Source: Anaerolineae bacterium
Lineage (GTDB): Bacteria > Chloroflexota > Anaerolineae > Aggregatilineales > UBA2796
Length of the DNA: 64,000 nt
NCBI GenBank assembly: GCA_019637615.1
Contig: JAHBVJ010000031.1
Coordinates: 40,830-104,829 of the forward strand
Direction: 5' to 3'
Under the pieces are notes generated by a model that worked only from the letters and a program-made list of their open reading frames with translations, did not search any database and was not told the origin of the DNA. Positions 1-12,544 of this stretch are shown in pieces; the first letter of the stretch is position 1; the number at the start of each line of letters is the position of its first letter. The position numbers were made by a program, and so were the translations under genes.

Positions 1-1095
1 GAGCGGCAGGAGGGCTTGCTGTCGCTGATCGTCGCCAACAGCCGCGCTCCACAGGAACGGCTAGGCGATTTGGAGGCGCAGTTAGCCTCACACCGCATCG
101 GTGAGGCACGCCTGCAAGCGTTGATCGCGGCACATGGCAACGCGCGCGTACAAGGCCATGCCGCCGCGCTGATCGACTACTCGCGGCGGATGACGGAGGC
201 GGTGATCGAGTCGATCCCTGATGGGCGTTACACGTTCCAAGACGCGCTCGAAGGGGATGGTCAGACGGAACGCGATCTACCGATCTGCGCGACGATTACG
301 GTGCAGGGACGGCAGATGACCGTCGATTTCACGGGCACCGCGCCCCAAGCCGCTGGCAACCTGAACGCGGTGGAGGCGATTGTGCGATCCGCGACGGGTT
401 ACTGCGTGCGCTTGCTGGCGACGGAAGACATCCCCGTGAATCATGGGTGCTTCGCGCCGATCCAGATCATCACGCCCGCTGGTAGTTTGCTCCAACCGCG
501 TTTCCCCGCCGCTGTCGTGATCGGCAACACGGAGACGAGTCAACGCGTGGTGGATGTGGTGCTCGGCGCGCTGGCGCAAGCATTGCCGGATCGGATTCCG
601 GCGGCGAGTCAGGGCACGATGAACAACCTGACGCTCGGCGGGATGCTGGATGGCGAGGCGTTCGTGTATTACGAGACGATTGGCGGCGGACATGGCGCGA
701 GTCCGGCGGGCGATGGCCTGAACGGGCGGCACGTGCATATGACCAATACGCGCAATGGCCCCGTCGAAGCGCTGGAGTATGTGCTGCCGATCCGCGTGCG
801 CGAATATCGACTGCGGGCGCATTCCGGCGGCGCGGGGCGGAATCGGGGCGGGGAAGGCGTCCGGCGCGTGTATGAATTCCTGACGGACGCGCAAGTGACT
901 ATCAACAGCGAACGACGCCTCCGACGGCCTTACGGGTTGCAAGGCGGCGAAGCGGGCGAAAACGGGCATAACTGGCTGATTCGCGGGGAGCAGATCACCG
1001 AATTGGGCGGCAAAGTGACGCTGCGCGTGCAAGCGGGCGACCAGATCGCCATCGAGACACCGGGCGGCGGCGGCTGGGGCGCGGTGCCGATTTGA
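1..1095 (+). CDS. Hydantoinase B / oxoprolinase family protein, C-terminal part
   Basis: The frame is open from the first base, so the gene begins upstream of the window and only about 364 C-terminal residues are present. The sequence carries late HyuB-family hallmarks: a GTMNNLTLGG segment, the Gly-rich ETIGGGHGA stretch, HMTNTRNGPVEALE, and the terminal TPGGGGWG. The family hydrolyses cyclic amides (hydantoins, 5-oxoproline, or ATP-dependent N-methylhydantoin/acetone-carboxylase-type reactions) together with a HyuA subunit, which would be expected upstream outside the window. The exact substrate cannot be told from the sequence. An internal TTG at 16 is only an apparent start caused by truncation. 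Confidence 0.9.
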   Translation, partial: ERQEGLLSLIVANSRAPQERLGDLEAQLASHRIGEARLQALIAAHGNARVQGHAAALIDYSRRMTEAVIESIPDGRYTFQDALEGDGQTERDLPICATITVQGRQMTVDFTGTAPQAAGNLNAVEAIVRSATGYCVRLLATEDIPVNHGCFAPIQIITPAGSLLQPRFPAAVVIGNTETSQRVVDVVLGALAQALPDRIPAASQGTMNNLTLGGMLDGEAFVYYETIGGGHGASPAGDGLNGRHVHMTNTRNGPVEALEYVLPIRVREYRLRAHSGGAGRNRGGEGVRRVYEFLTDAQVTINSERRLRRPYGLQGGEAGENGHNWLIRGEQITELGGKVTLRVQAGDQIAIETPGGGGWGAVPI

Positions 1096-1183
1096 AACAG
1101 AGAACAGCGCCTCGCTGGTAACAGTGGAAGTGAAGCAGCTATCAGCCAGCGAGGGCTATTCCCGTGATCTAAGTGATGATCTG

Positions 1184-1783
<600 letters not shown>

Positions 1784-1981
1784 GAGCGTGTTCCTTCAAC
1801 AGTTAGCGACCTTTTGATTAATATAGCACGGACGTTCAGATTTTGCCAATTAGACTGCGGCTCTTGCGTCGATATGATGAAGGTGAAGGCTCTCAGGGGC
1901 GATCCTGTGCTAGAGGTGGCTGCGGCAAGAATGCCAAGCGGCGAAGTGAAGCATATTCTCGACGCAGATCATGGTAACGAT

Positions 1982-2551
1982 TCAGGCGTCGGGCGTATCG
2001 AGCAGTTCAAAGAACCACAGAAGCGTGTTGCCATAACGGCGCTCATCATACGGCGCAAGGTGCTGTAAGGTGATTTCCTGCTTTTCGGTAGGATCGATCT
2101 GGACGACGACGATGCCATCCGGCGCGATGTGCTCAGGATGCTCATCCAGCAGCGTCAGAGCATCCAACCAGAGCGTTTTGTACTGCGGCGGCGCGATGTA
2201 GACGATCTCAAAGGCGGGCGGATCGGCCTGTTTGAGGTAGTCGAAGACATCCTGACGCACGATCTCCGCCAGCGAGGCCAGCCCCGTGATCGCTAGATTC
2301 TCCTCGATGGTCTTGGCCGCTAGGCGGGCGTTTTCCACGAAGCGCGCGGAGGCCGCGCCCCGACTCAGTGCTTCGATGCCGACACTGCCCGTGCCCGCGA
2401 AGAGATCGAGAAAGCTGGAATCGGGGATGCGGTCGCGGATGATGTTGAACAGCGCTTCCTTGACACGATCCATGATCGGGCGGGTGCCGTCACCGGGGAC
2501 GAGTTTGAGCCGTCGCCCTTTGGCGACTCCCGCGATCACACGCAGCGACAT
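1982..2551 (-). CDS. rsmD: 16S rRNA (guanine(966)-N(2))-methyltransferase RsmD
   Basis: A 189-residue class I SAM methyltransferase starting MSLRVIAGVAKGRRLK, with the RsmD hallmark TRPIMDRVKEALFNI and SAM motif I FLDLFAGTGSVGIEALSRGA. The family methylates N2 of G966 in 16S rRNA during 30S assembly. Motif IV, normally a (D/N)PPY tetrad, reads APPQ in the segment VYIAPPQYK. That would remove the acidic or polar residue that contacts the target amine, although the rest of the domain is well kept. It lies 6 bases downstream of a TPR-like gene and is probably cotranscribed with it. Fold and family are certain; full catalytic competence is not. Confidence 0.9.
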   Translation of the reverse strand: MSLRVIAGVAKGRRLKLVPGDGTRPIMDRVKEALFNIIRDRIPDSSFLDLFAGTGSVGIEALSRGAASARFVENARLAAKTIEENLAITGLASLAEIVRQDVFDYLKQADPPAFEIVYIAPPQYKTLWLDALTLLDEHPEHIAPDGIVVVQIDPTEKQEITLQHLAPYDERRYGNTLLWFFELLDTPDA

Positions 2552-2557
2552 GGGAAC

Positions 2558-2887
2558 TCAGTTCCGCAAGGTGGACATATGCTGAGTGCAGATGCGGATG
2601 AGCATCTGATAGCGGTCAGGCTCTTCAATTTTCTTGTCGAGTTCGGCTTGGCACAGCTCTTTGACCTTGGCGAAGGCGGCACTGGCCTCGGATTTTTGTC
2701 CGGCAGTTTTCAGGCAGAGCGCAAGACCGAAGTTCGCATCGATGTGGTTTGCGAATTTCTCCACGAGCTTGCGGAACTGCTCCAACGCCGCCTCATTCTG
2801 ACCGTTGAAGTGCTTGCTCCATGCATCACCGACCTGAATATCGGCCTCGGTGGTGCCGGCGCGTCCGATAGTGAATACGTTGCTCAT
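2558..2887 (-). CDS. Small TPR-like protein
   Basis: A 109-residue soluble protein. Residues about 28-75 form a helix-turn-helix pair with TPR spacing (EAALEQFRKLVEKF, then DANFGLALCLKTAGQKSEA, then AFAKVKEL). There is no signal peptide or catalytic motif. It lies 6 bases upstream of rsmD on the same strand, so the two are likely one operon. A role as a small protein-binding scaffold is inferred from the repeat only. Confidence 0.7.
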   Translation of the reverse strand: MSNVFTIGRAGTTEADIQVGDAWSKHFNGQNEAALEQFRKLVEKFANHIDANFGLALCLKTAGQKSEASAAFAKVKELCQAELDKKIEEPDRYQMLIRICTQHMSTLRN

Positions 2888-3002
2888 GGAAGAATGACCT
2901 CACAAATTAGAATGGATTGCACGATTGACGGTGATTATACTTAGGGATGTGGCGTCTGGCGAAAGGTCGCTCTCGCCAAAGTGCCCAATCGTTTTTAAAC
3001 GA

Positions 3003-3407
3003 TTAAACTGCGCGTTCAGAAAACCCCTCGAAATTGTCAATCAACGCATGGGCGGCGTCCATCGTCATCACGTGGCGGATGCGTTTGGCGGCGGCGGGAA
3101 ATGACTGCGCTAGTTGATGGTAGAATGACGCGGTAAAGTAGCCCGTACCTACCGTGATCGCCAACCCGATGTTATCAGGAAGATGGCGGAGCGCGCGCCC
3201 CAACGAAGGCCACGCCGGGGTGAGCGACTGAGGGGCAGAATAGCGAATGTCCCCGATAAGGTGGACGGTATAGTTCACGCTGCGAATCGTGGTATAGGCT
3301 TGATAGATCGAACGATCATAGTCTTCCCACGTCCATGTGCCGACAATCGATTGGCAAAGGACGGTTTGTTCGCGGTTATCCCAAAATACAGCAATACCCA
3401 TGTACAC
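3003..3407 (-). CDS. Conserved hypothetical protein, STAS/SpoIIAA-like size
   Basis: A 134-residue protein without signal peptide or membrane segment. It opens with a beta strand (GIAVFWDNREQTVLCQSIVG), followed by a WTWEDYDRSIYQAY helix and alternating strands and helices (VHLIGDIRYS, NIGLAITVGTGYF, HVMTMDAAHALI). The pattern and length recall small alpha/beta proteins of the STAS/SpoIIAA type, but no diagnostic motif is visible. I do not recognise a function. Either Met at 3407 or the one two codons later could start it. Confidence 0.6.
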   Translation of the reverse strand: MYMGIAVFWDNREQTVLCQSIVGTWTWEDYDRSIYQAYTTIRSVNYTVHLIGDIRYSAPQSLTPAWPSLGRALRHLPDNIGLAITVGTGYFTASFYHQLAQSFPAAAKRIRHVMTMDAAHALIDNFEGFSERAV

Positions 3408-3543
3408 CCATTTACAGCCGAATTAGCAGTTGAAGCATCAAACAATTTGTTATTTTATTCACAAAAGGAAGTGAGTCAATCCTTATTTAGATTGAAACAC
3501 GTTCTAGCAAGGATAGAGAAATCAATGGTGAGGCGCGGACGAG

Positions 3544-4353
3544 TCAGCGCAGCGGCGGTGGCAGCCAGCCAAACGGCGGTTCATCGTCATCTGCATCTTT
3601 CGGCTTGATGAAAGTCGGCGCGTTGCTGGCGGTGCGCGAAAGGCGGCGTTCGACCTGACGTCCGAGATAACGGAGCTGCCCCGGCACGATCAACCGCTCA
3701 TCGTTGGCGTTGGCCGTGATCGCCAAGTTCGCGATCCCACGCGCGGCGGTATCCACCGCCAAGGGAGAGATCGGCAAGAACGCCCACCCCAACAAGGGAA
3801 TCCGGCTGAGGGCGGAGATCAACATATACAGCGGGTGGCGCGCTTGACCGGGGATGAACAAAGACGGCGCGCGTACAATCGTCCAACCGAGGCCAGTTTT
3901 GCGCAGGTAGGTCTCGGCCTCGCGCTTGCTGACGATGTATTCGCTCGAAACGCCGATGGGCGCGTAGTTGGCGCTGAGGAAGATGTAGTGCGGGACGCCA
4001 TCGCTGACCGCCATCTGCATGGTGTTGCGGGCGGACAGGAAGTTCAGATGGCGGAACGTCACCCCGCGCATGGGATCGGGCTTGAGACCGCCGACCAGAT
4101 GAATAACCGCCGCTTGATTGCGAGCGCGTCCTTTGAGGCTGGCGGAATTCCAGACATCGGCTTCAACGACGTGGACACGACTGGCGAGCGCGCCAAGCTG
4201 GTCGATGGTTTTGGGCGGTACCAGCGCCGTAACGACCGCGCCTTCGTCCAGCAGCGCACGCACCACGCGATAGCCCAGAAAGCCCGTCGCGCCGACCACC
4301 AAGACACGTTTGCCCTGCTGGGGGATACTGCTCTCGAATGATGATTTGACCAT
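3544..4353 (-). CDS. NAD(P)-binding epimerase/reductase, NDUFA9-like SDR
   Basis: An atypical/extended SDR of about 269 residues. It has a Rossmann dinucleotide motif near the N-terminus (VVGATGFLG), VIHLVGGL after strand 4, and a candidate catalytic Tyr-x-x-x-Lys (YIVSK) followed by REAETYL and IVRAPSLFIPG. This pattern is typical of the complex-I NDUFA9-like or NAD(P)H-binding branch, whose substrates are mostly unknown. I prefer ATG at 4353; a TTG at 4377 in the same frame would overlap surE by 16 bases. It directly follows surE on the same strand and probably forms a bicistronic unit with it. Confidence 0.82.
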   Translation of the reverse strand: MVKSSFESSIPQQGKRVLVVGATGFLGYRVVRALLDEGAVVTALVPPKTIDQLGALASRVHVVEADVWNSASLKGRARNQAAVIHLVGGLKPDPMRGVTFRHLNFLSARNTMQMAVSDGVPHYIFLSANYAPIGVSSEYIVSKREAETYLRKTGLGWTIVRAPSLFIPGQARHPLYMLISALSRIPLLGWAFLPISPLAVDTAARGIANLAITANANDERLIVPGQLRYLGRQVERRLSRTASNAPTFIKPKDADDDEPPFGWLPPPLR

Positions 4354-4361
4354 GTGCCCGA

Positions 4362-5123
4362 TCAGTTGAAGTGCCAATCGCGCAGGGAATCGATCAGCGT
4401 GTGCGCGGTCATGTCGAGCTGCACGGGCGTGATCGAGACATAGCCGTTGTGGATCGCCCAGATGTCGGTACCCTCGACGGTGATGTCGCCCGTCGGGGCA
4501 TCGCCGCCGATCCAGTAATAGGGACGACCCATCGGATCGAAGCGCTCATCGAGCCGATCACGGTAGACGCGCATCCCCTGACGCGTGACCTTGAAGCCTT
4601 TGATCTGATCGAAGGGCAGATTGGGCACGTTGACGTTGAGCAGCGTCATCGGCGGGAGCGCGTTCTGGATGACCTCGCGCACGACCATGCAGGCGGCTTG
4701 GGCGGCGGCGCTGTAATCCGCGTTGAGCGATGGATTATCGAGCGAGAAGGCGACGGCTTTGCGACGCTGGATGGTGGCTTCGAAGGCGGCGGCGACGGTG
4801 CCGCTGTAGGTCAGGTCCTGGCCTAAGTTCGCGCCGCGATTGATGCCCGACACGACCATATCGATGGGCTGTTTGATCACACCGAGCACGGTCATCGCGA
4901 CACAATCGGCGGGGGAACCATCGACGGAATAGGCTTCTACATCTTCGCCTATGTTGACCTTGCTGATCCGCAGAGGACGGGAGAGCGTCTTGCGATGTCC
5001 ATTGGCACTCTGGTTTTCTTCCGGCCCGACTACAATCACATCGCCAAATTCGCGCATCGCCAGCGCCAGCGCTCTGAGGCCGGGTGCTAAGATGCCGTCG
5101 TCATTGCTGACCAAAATTCGCAT
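4362..5123 (-). CDS. surE: 5'/3'-nucleotidase SurE
   Basis: The protein begins MRILVSNDDGILAPG, the metal-binding SNDDG signature of SurE, followed by VVGPEENQSANG, the SVDGSPADCVAM block and VVSGINRGANLG, which are the conserved active-site blocks. SurE removes phosphate from nucleoside 5'- and 3'-monophosphates and short polyphosphates and is linked to stationary-phase survival. ATG at 5123 is preferred over the upstream in-frame Met at 5141 because it starts exactly at the conserved first strand, giving about 253 residues, the usual length. It is divergent from the M48 protease gene. Confidence 0.95.
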   Translation of the reverse strand: MRILVSNDDGILAPGLRALALAMREFGDVIVVGPEENQSANGHRKTLSRPLRISKVNIGEDVEAYSVDGSPADCVAMTVLGVIKQPIDMVVSGINRGANLGQDLTYSGTVAAAFEATIQRRKAVAFSLDNPSLNADYSAAAQAACMVVREVIQNALPPMTLLNVNVPNLPFDQIKGFKVTRQGMRVYRDRLDERFDPMGRPYYWIGGDAPTGDITVEGTDIWAIHNGYVSITPVQLDMTAHTLIDSLRDWHFN

Positions 5124-5231
5124 TCTAATCCTCATCACCACGAAACAGACCGAGACCGCTACTATATTAGCACTTATCCGTATGGGCAGATATACAATGA
5201 TCTTAATCGTTCAGCGGAGAGTAATGTAGCC

Positions 5232-6110
5232 ATGCCTACCACACGTAAGACCTTCCCCGGCCTCGATTCGTCGGTTTTCCAGCACCCGTTAGATCGTGAA
5301 GCCACGCTGCAACTCAGGAAATTGGCGGGTTTTGATGCCGTCGTCGCCAAATTCATCGAGCTGCGCTATGAAAAGCTGTTGTACGTGTTCAACATCGCCA
5401 GCAGCATTCAGGTGAATGAACGGCAGTTCCCGCGCATCTACGCGATGCTCAAGGAGAGCTGTGCCATCCTCGACCTGCCCGAACCCGCGCTGTACATCCA
5501 GCAAAATCCGAGCGTGAATGCGTTCACCTTCGGGCATAACAACCCGTTCATGGTGCTTTATACGGGCTTGCTGGAATTGATGACCGATGACGAAATCATG
5601 GCGGTGATAGCGCATGAATTGGGGCACATCAAGGCGGGGCATGTGTTGTACCTGACGATGGCAAGCTCGATCCGCGATCTGAGCGCGGTGGTCGGGCAGT
5701 TGACGCTCGGCATCGGCAGTTTGGTGCTGGTGGGAATCGAAGCGGCGCTGATCAACTGGCGGCGGCGGGCAGAACTCAGCGCGGATCGGGCATCACTGCT
5801 GGTGATGCAAGACCCCGCGCCCGTGATCTCGGTGCTGGCGAAGCTATCGGGCGGTTCCAAGCGGTTCGCGGACGAACTGAGCGCCGACGCCTTCCTCGAC
5901 CAAGCCCGCGCCTTCGATGCGGAACTGGAAAAGGGCTTGATGGAGCGCTTTTACCGGATGGTGGCGGAGCTGACACAGGGCAATCATCCTTTCACGGTGG
6001 AGCGCGCCAAAGAATTGAAACTGTGGTCAGAGGGCGAGGCGTATCAGCGCATCATGAATGGCGATTATTTGCGCCCCGACCGCAAGATCAAGATCAATGT
6101 GCAAGCCTGA
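5232..6110 (+). CDS. M48 family metallopeptidase
   Basis: A 292-residue zinc protease. The HExxH motif is HELGH at residues 128-132, and the third ligand is Glu181 in ELSADRAS, as in M48 (HtpX/Ste24/LoiP-type) enzymes. A hydrophobic segment at about 150-175 could be a membrane anchor, so the enzyme probably acts at the inner membrane on misfolded or membrane-associated proteins. There is no N-terminal signal peptide. A GGAGAG stretch about 12 bases upstream serves as a weak ribosome-binding site. It is transcribed divergently from surE. Confidence 0.92.
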   Translation: MPTTRKTFPGLDSSVFQHPLDREATLQLRKLAGFDAVVAKFIELRYEKLLYVFNIASSIQVNERQFPRIYAMLKESCAILDLPEPALYIQQNPSVNAFTFGHNNPFMVLYTGLLELMTDDEIMAVIAHELGHIKAGHVLYLTMASSIRDLSAVVGQLTLGIGSLVLVGIEAALINWRRRAELSADRASLLVMQDPAPVISVLAKLSGGSKRFADELSADAFLDQARAFDAELEKGLMERFYRMVAELTQGNHPFTVERAKELKLWSEGEAYQRIMNGDYLRPDRKIKINVQA

Positions 6111-6165
6111 CACGAGCAGAGATGAGGACTAGCGAAGAACGTCCCCAACTTTTGGGCTAGTATGC

Positions 6166-6194
6166 TTGTATACAGCTCATAACTGTCCTATAAT
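6166..6194 (+). promoter_or_regulatory. Sigma-70-like promoter of the Bax-inhibitor-1 gene
   Basis: TTGTAT (6166-6171) and a consensus TATAAT (6189-6194) are separated by exactly 17 bases. They lie about 40 bases before the start codon, which itself follows a TTGGAGGG ribosome-binding site. Confidence 0.65.
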
Positions 6195-6233
6195 TTATGG
6201 GTAAAATGCCACGAGGCAATTGGAGGGATAGTC

Positions 6234-6995
6234 ATGGGTTTCTACTCATCAGACAGCTCTGACACAAAGGTCAAGAACTTTGGCAGCATTGGTCTTGATT
6301 TGTCGGCTGTCATGCGGCAGGTATATTTGTGGATGGCCGTCGGGTTGGTCGTCTGCTTTGGCATTGCCTATGCATTAGGGCAGATCGCGCAGCAAGAACT
6401 GACCCAGTATGCGCTAACAGGGCATACAAACTTCTTTCTGTTTAACCCTGCGTTCAGCATCGTCACGCTGATCATCTACTTCATTCTCGCGTTCGCGGTG
6501 CAACCCGTGATTATGCGTCAGTCGATTGCCGTTGGTGCAGCCGTGTACGTGCTATTTACGGCGGTGTTCGGCGTGATGATCTCCGGTATCTTCATCGCTT
6601 ACGAACAGACGGCGATTAACACGGCGTTCATTGCGACGGCGGCGATGTTCGGCGCGATGTCGATCTACGGGTACACGACGAAGGCTGACCTGTCCCGCTT
6701 AGGCACGATTTTGACGATGGCGATCATCGGGTTAATTGTTGCCAGCATTGTGAACTGGTTTGCCAACAGCTCGGCGATCTACTACCTGATTAGCTATGCG
6801 GGTGTCGTCATCTTCTGCGGGTTCGTGGCCTACGATACGCAGTGGATCAAGAACACGGCGAATCAGGTCGCCATGTCAGGCGATCCGTCGGCGGCGCAGC
6901 GCGTAGCCTTGATCGGTGCGTTCCACCTATTCTATGACTTCGTGCAGCTCTTCCTGTTCATCCTGCGCATTCTGGGTTCAGGGTCGCGCCGGTAA
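6234..6995 (+). CDS. Bax inhibitor-1 / YccA family membrane protein
   Basis: A 253-residue integral membrane protein with seven hydrophobic segments. It has the family-typical C-terminal region where a helix ending FVAYDTQW is followed by AQRVALIGAFHLFYDFVQLFLFILRI; the Asp residues in these helices are the pH-sensing pair in BI-1 (TMBIM) homologues such as BsYetJ. Bacterial members behave as calcium-leak or stress-related channels, and YccA also modulates FtsH. The soluble N-terminus is short (about 25 residues). The gene stands alone between a good promoter and a strong intrinsic terminator. Confidence 0.92.
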   Translation: MGFYSSDSSDTKVKNFGSIGLDLSAVMRQVYLWMAVGLVVCFGIAYALGQIAQQELTQYALTGHTNFFLFNPAFSIVTLIIYFILAFAVQPVIMRQSIAVGAAVYVLFTAVFGVMISGIFIAYEQTAINTAFIATAAMFGAMSIYGYTTKADLSRLGTILTMAIIGLIVASIVNWFANSSAIYYLISYAGVVIFCGFVAYDTQWIKNTANQVAMSGDPSAAQRVALIGAFHLFYDFVQLFLFILRILGSGSRR

Positions 6996-7019
6996 GCTAG
7001 GCTGACTACCGATAAAACA

Positions 7020-7058
7020 AAATCCCCATTCGGGCGCGTGCTTGAATGGGGATTTTTT
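7020..7058 (+). terminator. Rho-independent terminator after the BI-1 gene
   Basis: An 11-bp perfect stem (AATCCCCATTC at 7021-7031 with GAATGGGGATT at 7044-7054) is followed by a run of six T residues ending at 7058. Confidence 0.92.
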
Positions 7059-7449
7059 GTTGCCCGTTGATAACCACTTATAAATAGACGGGTATGAATT
7101 CCGCGTGATTAGATCAGGGCAATAAGGCCATGTACGCAGGCAATAGGATCGGGTCATCGGGTTAACAGTGCCGTCCTCGTCGATGGTGTTTTGAGAAATT
7201 AGTCAGGCCAACGCGAGTTCGTCGGCAGGACGCCCGACGTTAAAACGTGCGGGCTTAGAGAACGAAGTCCACTGAAGGGACTCAAGAAGATGCGTTGACG
7301 TACGGAGCGAATTCCCGCCTTATTTTTGATAGACCCATCAACGTTAGGCGCAGAGAACGATGTCCCGATTGGACTCACGCGAATTTTTACATTGCGTGAG
7401 TCCGTCGAATTCTCTGTATTACTATGCCATCATGATTACGCGCCAACGA
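7059..7449. repeat. Intergenic region with a cluster of palindromes
   Basis: This stretch of about 390 bases holds no convincing gene. It contains three hairpin-forming units. The first, 7232-7254, pairs GCCCGACGT with ACGTGCGGGC with one bulged base. The second, 7266-7282, pairs AGTCC with GGACT. The third, 7371-7403, is a perfect 10-bp palindrome (GGACTCACGC/GCGTGAGTCC) with a 13-base loop, just beyond the 3' end of carB. The words GAGAACGA and GGACTC each occur twice (around 7257-7283 and 7353-7377). The arrangement resembles dispersed palindromic repeats of the REP/MITE kind. The 7371-7403 hairpin may also stop carB transcription, though it has no T-run on that strand. Confidence 0.5.
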
Positions 7450-10647
<3,198 letters not shown>

Positions 10648-10758
10648 GTCGGTGTAGGGAACTCCCTCACGGTTCAGTTATCAATCGGAGAACTTGGGAA
10701 TCATACATCGGGCGGGCGCGAAATCAATGGAGAAACCGAACAAGATGTACTCGCGCGT

Positions 10759-10764
10759 TATAAT
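10759..10764 (+). promoter_or_regulatory. Candidate -10 box of the AAA-DUF4276-SUKH cassette
   Basis: A consensus TATAAT lies 40 bases before the preferred start codon of the ATPase gene. No good -35 hexamer stands at the expected distance, so a weak or regulated promoter is likely. Confidence 0.4.
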
Positions 10765-10803
10765 TTGCTATTAGGTTGACAAGCATCAATGGAAGGGCAG
10801 TCA

Positions 10804-11925
10804 ATGCTGGCAAAACAGATTTATCGTATGCAAGTGCGCAACTATCGTAGCATTGAGTATGTTGACGTTGCGCTTGATGCCTTGACGATCTTGGTGGGGC
10901 CGAATGGCAGCGGCAAAAGCAATTTGCTAGATGTCTTGCGCTTCGTCAGTGACGCCTTACGCACGGGGTTAGACGCCGCTCTCTTGGCGCATGATCGCGG
11001 TGGAATTGGTCGTTTGCGACGGTATTCTAAAAAAGGACGTCCGTTTGATGTTTCAGTAACGCTCTGGCTGAGGTTGGATGGCGTAGAAGGTTCTTATAGC
11101 TTTACGTTAGCCAGCGAGAAGAAAAACGAGTTTGCTGTTAAAAATGAGACCTGTACGCTGGGGTTACACGAGTATGTTATCGAAAATGGAGTCTTAACGA
11201 AATCAACCTTGCCCAACACGGTAGCGATCCAAGGGAGAAATTTAACGTTACCATTGGTTGGCAATTCTCCAGAATTTAGCCCAATCTACGATTTCCTTTC
11301 GCATATGGGATTGTATTCGATCTTCCCGACTGACCTACGTTCCCCGCAGCGTCCGGGTAGTGCCTATCCGTTGGATGAACAAGGAGCGAATTTAGCCTCC
11401 ATGCTACGCGAATTCATCCGCGCTACGGATAACCCTGCCCAGAAGTGGCTGTATCAGGGATTAGCAGCTATTGTGCCCGGTGTAAATGAAGATAATCCAA
11501 TTAGTGTTACGCAATTAGGTAGTTATTTGGTGATTCGCCTGAATCGTGCCGATCAAGGCACATTCGATCTTGCGCTGGAATCTGATGGGACGCTGCGTGC
11601 GTTGGGGTTGCTATCTGCGATCTATCAGCAACCCTCATTATCTCTGCTCGGTGTTGAGGAACCGGAACTCATGCTACATCCCGGTGCGATGGGAGTCCTC
11701 TGCGATATTCTATTGGATGCTGCCACCCGCAGTCAGATCATCTTAACGACACATAGCCCCGACTTGCTCAATCGTTTTCCCGCCGAAGCGTTGCGCCTCG
11801 TGGATCGCTCCAAAGGCACGACGGAAATCGGCATGGTGGGCGAGGGCGATCGGAAAGCGATTGAAGATCAACTTTTCGGGAGTGGTGACCTGCTGCGGAT
11901 CGGTGGGTTAGCACGTGTCCAATAA
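10804..11925 (+). CDS. AAA family ATPase, OLD/RecF-like (AAA_15/AAA_21)
   Basis: About 373 residues. It starts with the OLD/RecF-type N-terminus (IYRMQVRNYRSIEYVDVAL) running into Walker A GPNGSGKS. Near residue 260 comes an SDGTLRALGLL signature-like helix, then Walker B LLGVEEPE with tandem acidic residues, and the H-switch strand ILTTHSPDLL. This is the ABC-type ATPase head found in OLD nucleases, PARIS AriA and many defence modules, here without a fused Toprim domain. ATG at 10804 is preferred over 10789 because GGAAGGG lies 7 bases before it. The stop overlaps the next gene by 11 bases. Base composition is visibly AT-richer than in carB, suggesting transfer. Target and trigger are unknown. 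Confidence 0.88.
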   Translation: MLAKQIYRMQVRNYRSIEYVDVALDALTILVGPNGSGKSNLLDVLRFVSDALRTGLDAALLAHDRGGIGRLRRYSKKGRPFDVSVTLWLRLDGVEGSYSFTLASEKKNEFAVKNETCTLGLHEYVIENGVLTKSTLPNTVAIQGRNLTLPLVGNSPEFSPIYDFLSHMGLYSIFPTDLRSPQRPGSAYPLDEQGANLASMLREFIRATDNPAQKWLYQGLAAIVPGVNEDNPISVTQLGSYLVIRLNRADQGTFDLALESDGTLRALGLLSAIYQQPSLSLLGVEEPELMLHPGAMGVLCDILLDAATRSQIILTTHSPDLLNRFPAEALRLVDRSKGTTEIGMVGEGDRKAIEDQLFGSGDLLRIGGLARVQ

Positions 11926-12544
11926 GCTGTACGTGATCGTGGAGGGTGACGGTGAATTAAGTGCCGTCCCTTTACTCCTCCGTCGCCTACTCTATGAAAA
12001 ATTTGAACGCTACGATTTTTCGGCTATTAGTCCTATCAATGCACGCGGTAGAGGCAATTTGACGCGTGATGGTGGACTCGAACGCCTACTGGAATACACA
12101 CGTCGCCAACCTGATTGCGATGGTGTGCTCGTATTGTTCGACGCCGAGAAGGACGATGTAGACTGCCCACCGCGAATCGCCTATGTATTTGCAGAGCGTG
12201 CTGCCGCCTTAGGACTGCCATTCCCGGTCAGCATCGTGTGCGCCGTGTGCGAATATGAGTCGTGGTTTCTTTATAGCGATACTATTGCTGACGAATATTT
12301 CGCGGCAGTTTACCCAGATAATCCGGATGAAGAATGTAGCGCGAAGGGATGGATCAACCGTCATCTGAGAACCCAAGCTACCTATCGCGAAACTATTGAC
12401 CAGACCGATATGAGTCAATTGCTTGAGCTAGATGAGCTACACCACAAATCACGATCATTCCGCCGTTTGGTCGATGCTCTCACAGAGTTGCTTACGGCGA
12501 TTGACGGCGGAATGAAAGCAGTCACACCAATAGCAGATGAATAA
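11915..12544 (+). CDS. DUF4276 family, Toprim-like protein
   Basis: A 209-residue soluble protein with the opening strand YVIVEGDGEL and a later strand VLVLFDAEKDD. Together these give the invariant Glu and Asp-x-Asp-like acidic clusters expected of a Toprim-type metal site. CEYESWFL in the middle is also typical of DUF4276. It starts at GTG 11915 inside the end of the ATPase gene, so translation is coupled. DUF4276 partners of AAA_15/21 ATPases are widespread and are thought to be the split equivalent of OLD-family ATPase-Toprim nucleases; nuclease activity here is inferred. The gene overlaps the following SUKH gene by 8 bases. Confidence 0.82.
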   Translation: MSNKLYVIVEGDGELSAVPLLLRRLLYEKFERYDFSAISPINARGRGNLTRDGGLERLLEYTRRQPDCDGVLVLFDAEKDDVDCPPRIAYVFAERAAALGLPFPVSIVCAVCEYESWFLYSDTIADEYFAAVYPDNPDEECSAKGWINRHLRTQATYRETIDQTDMSQLLELDELHHKSRSFRRLVDALTELLTAIDGGMKAVTPIADE

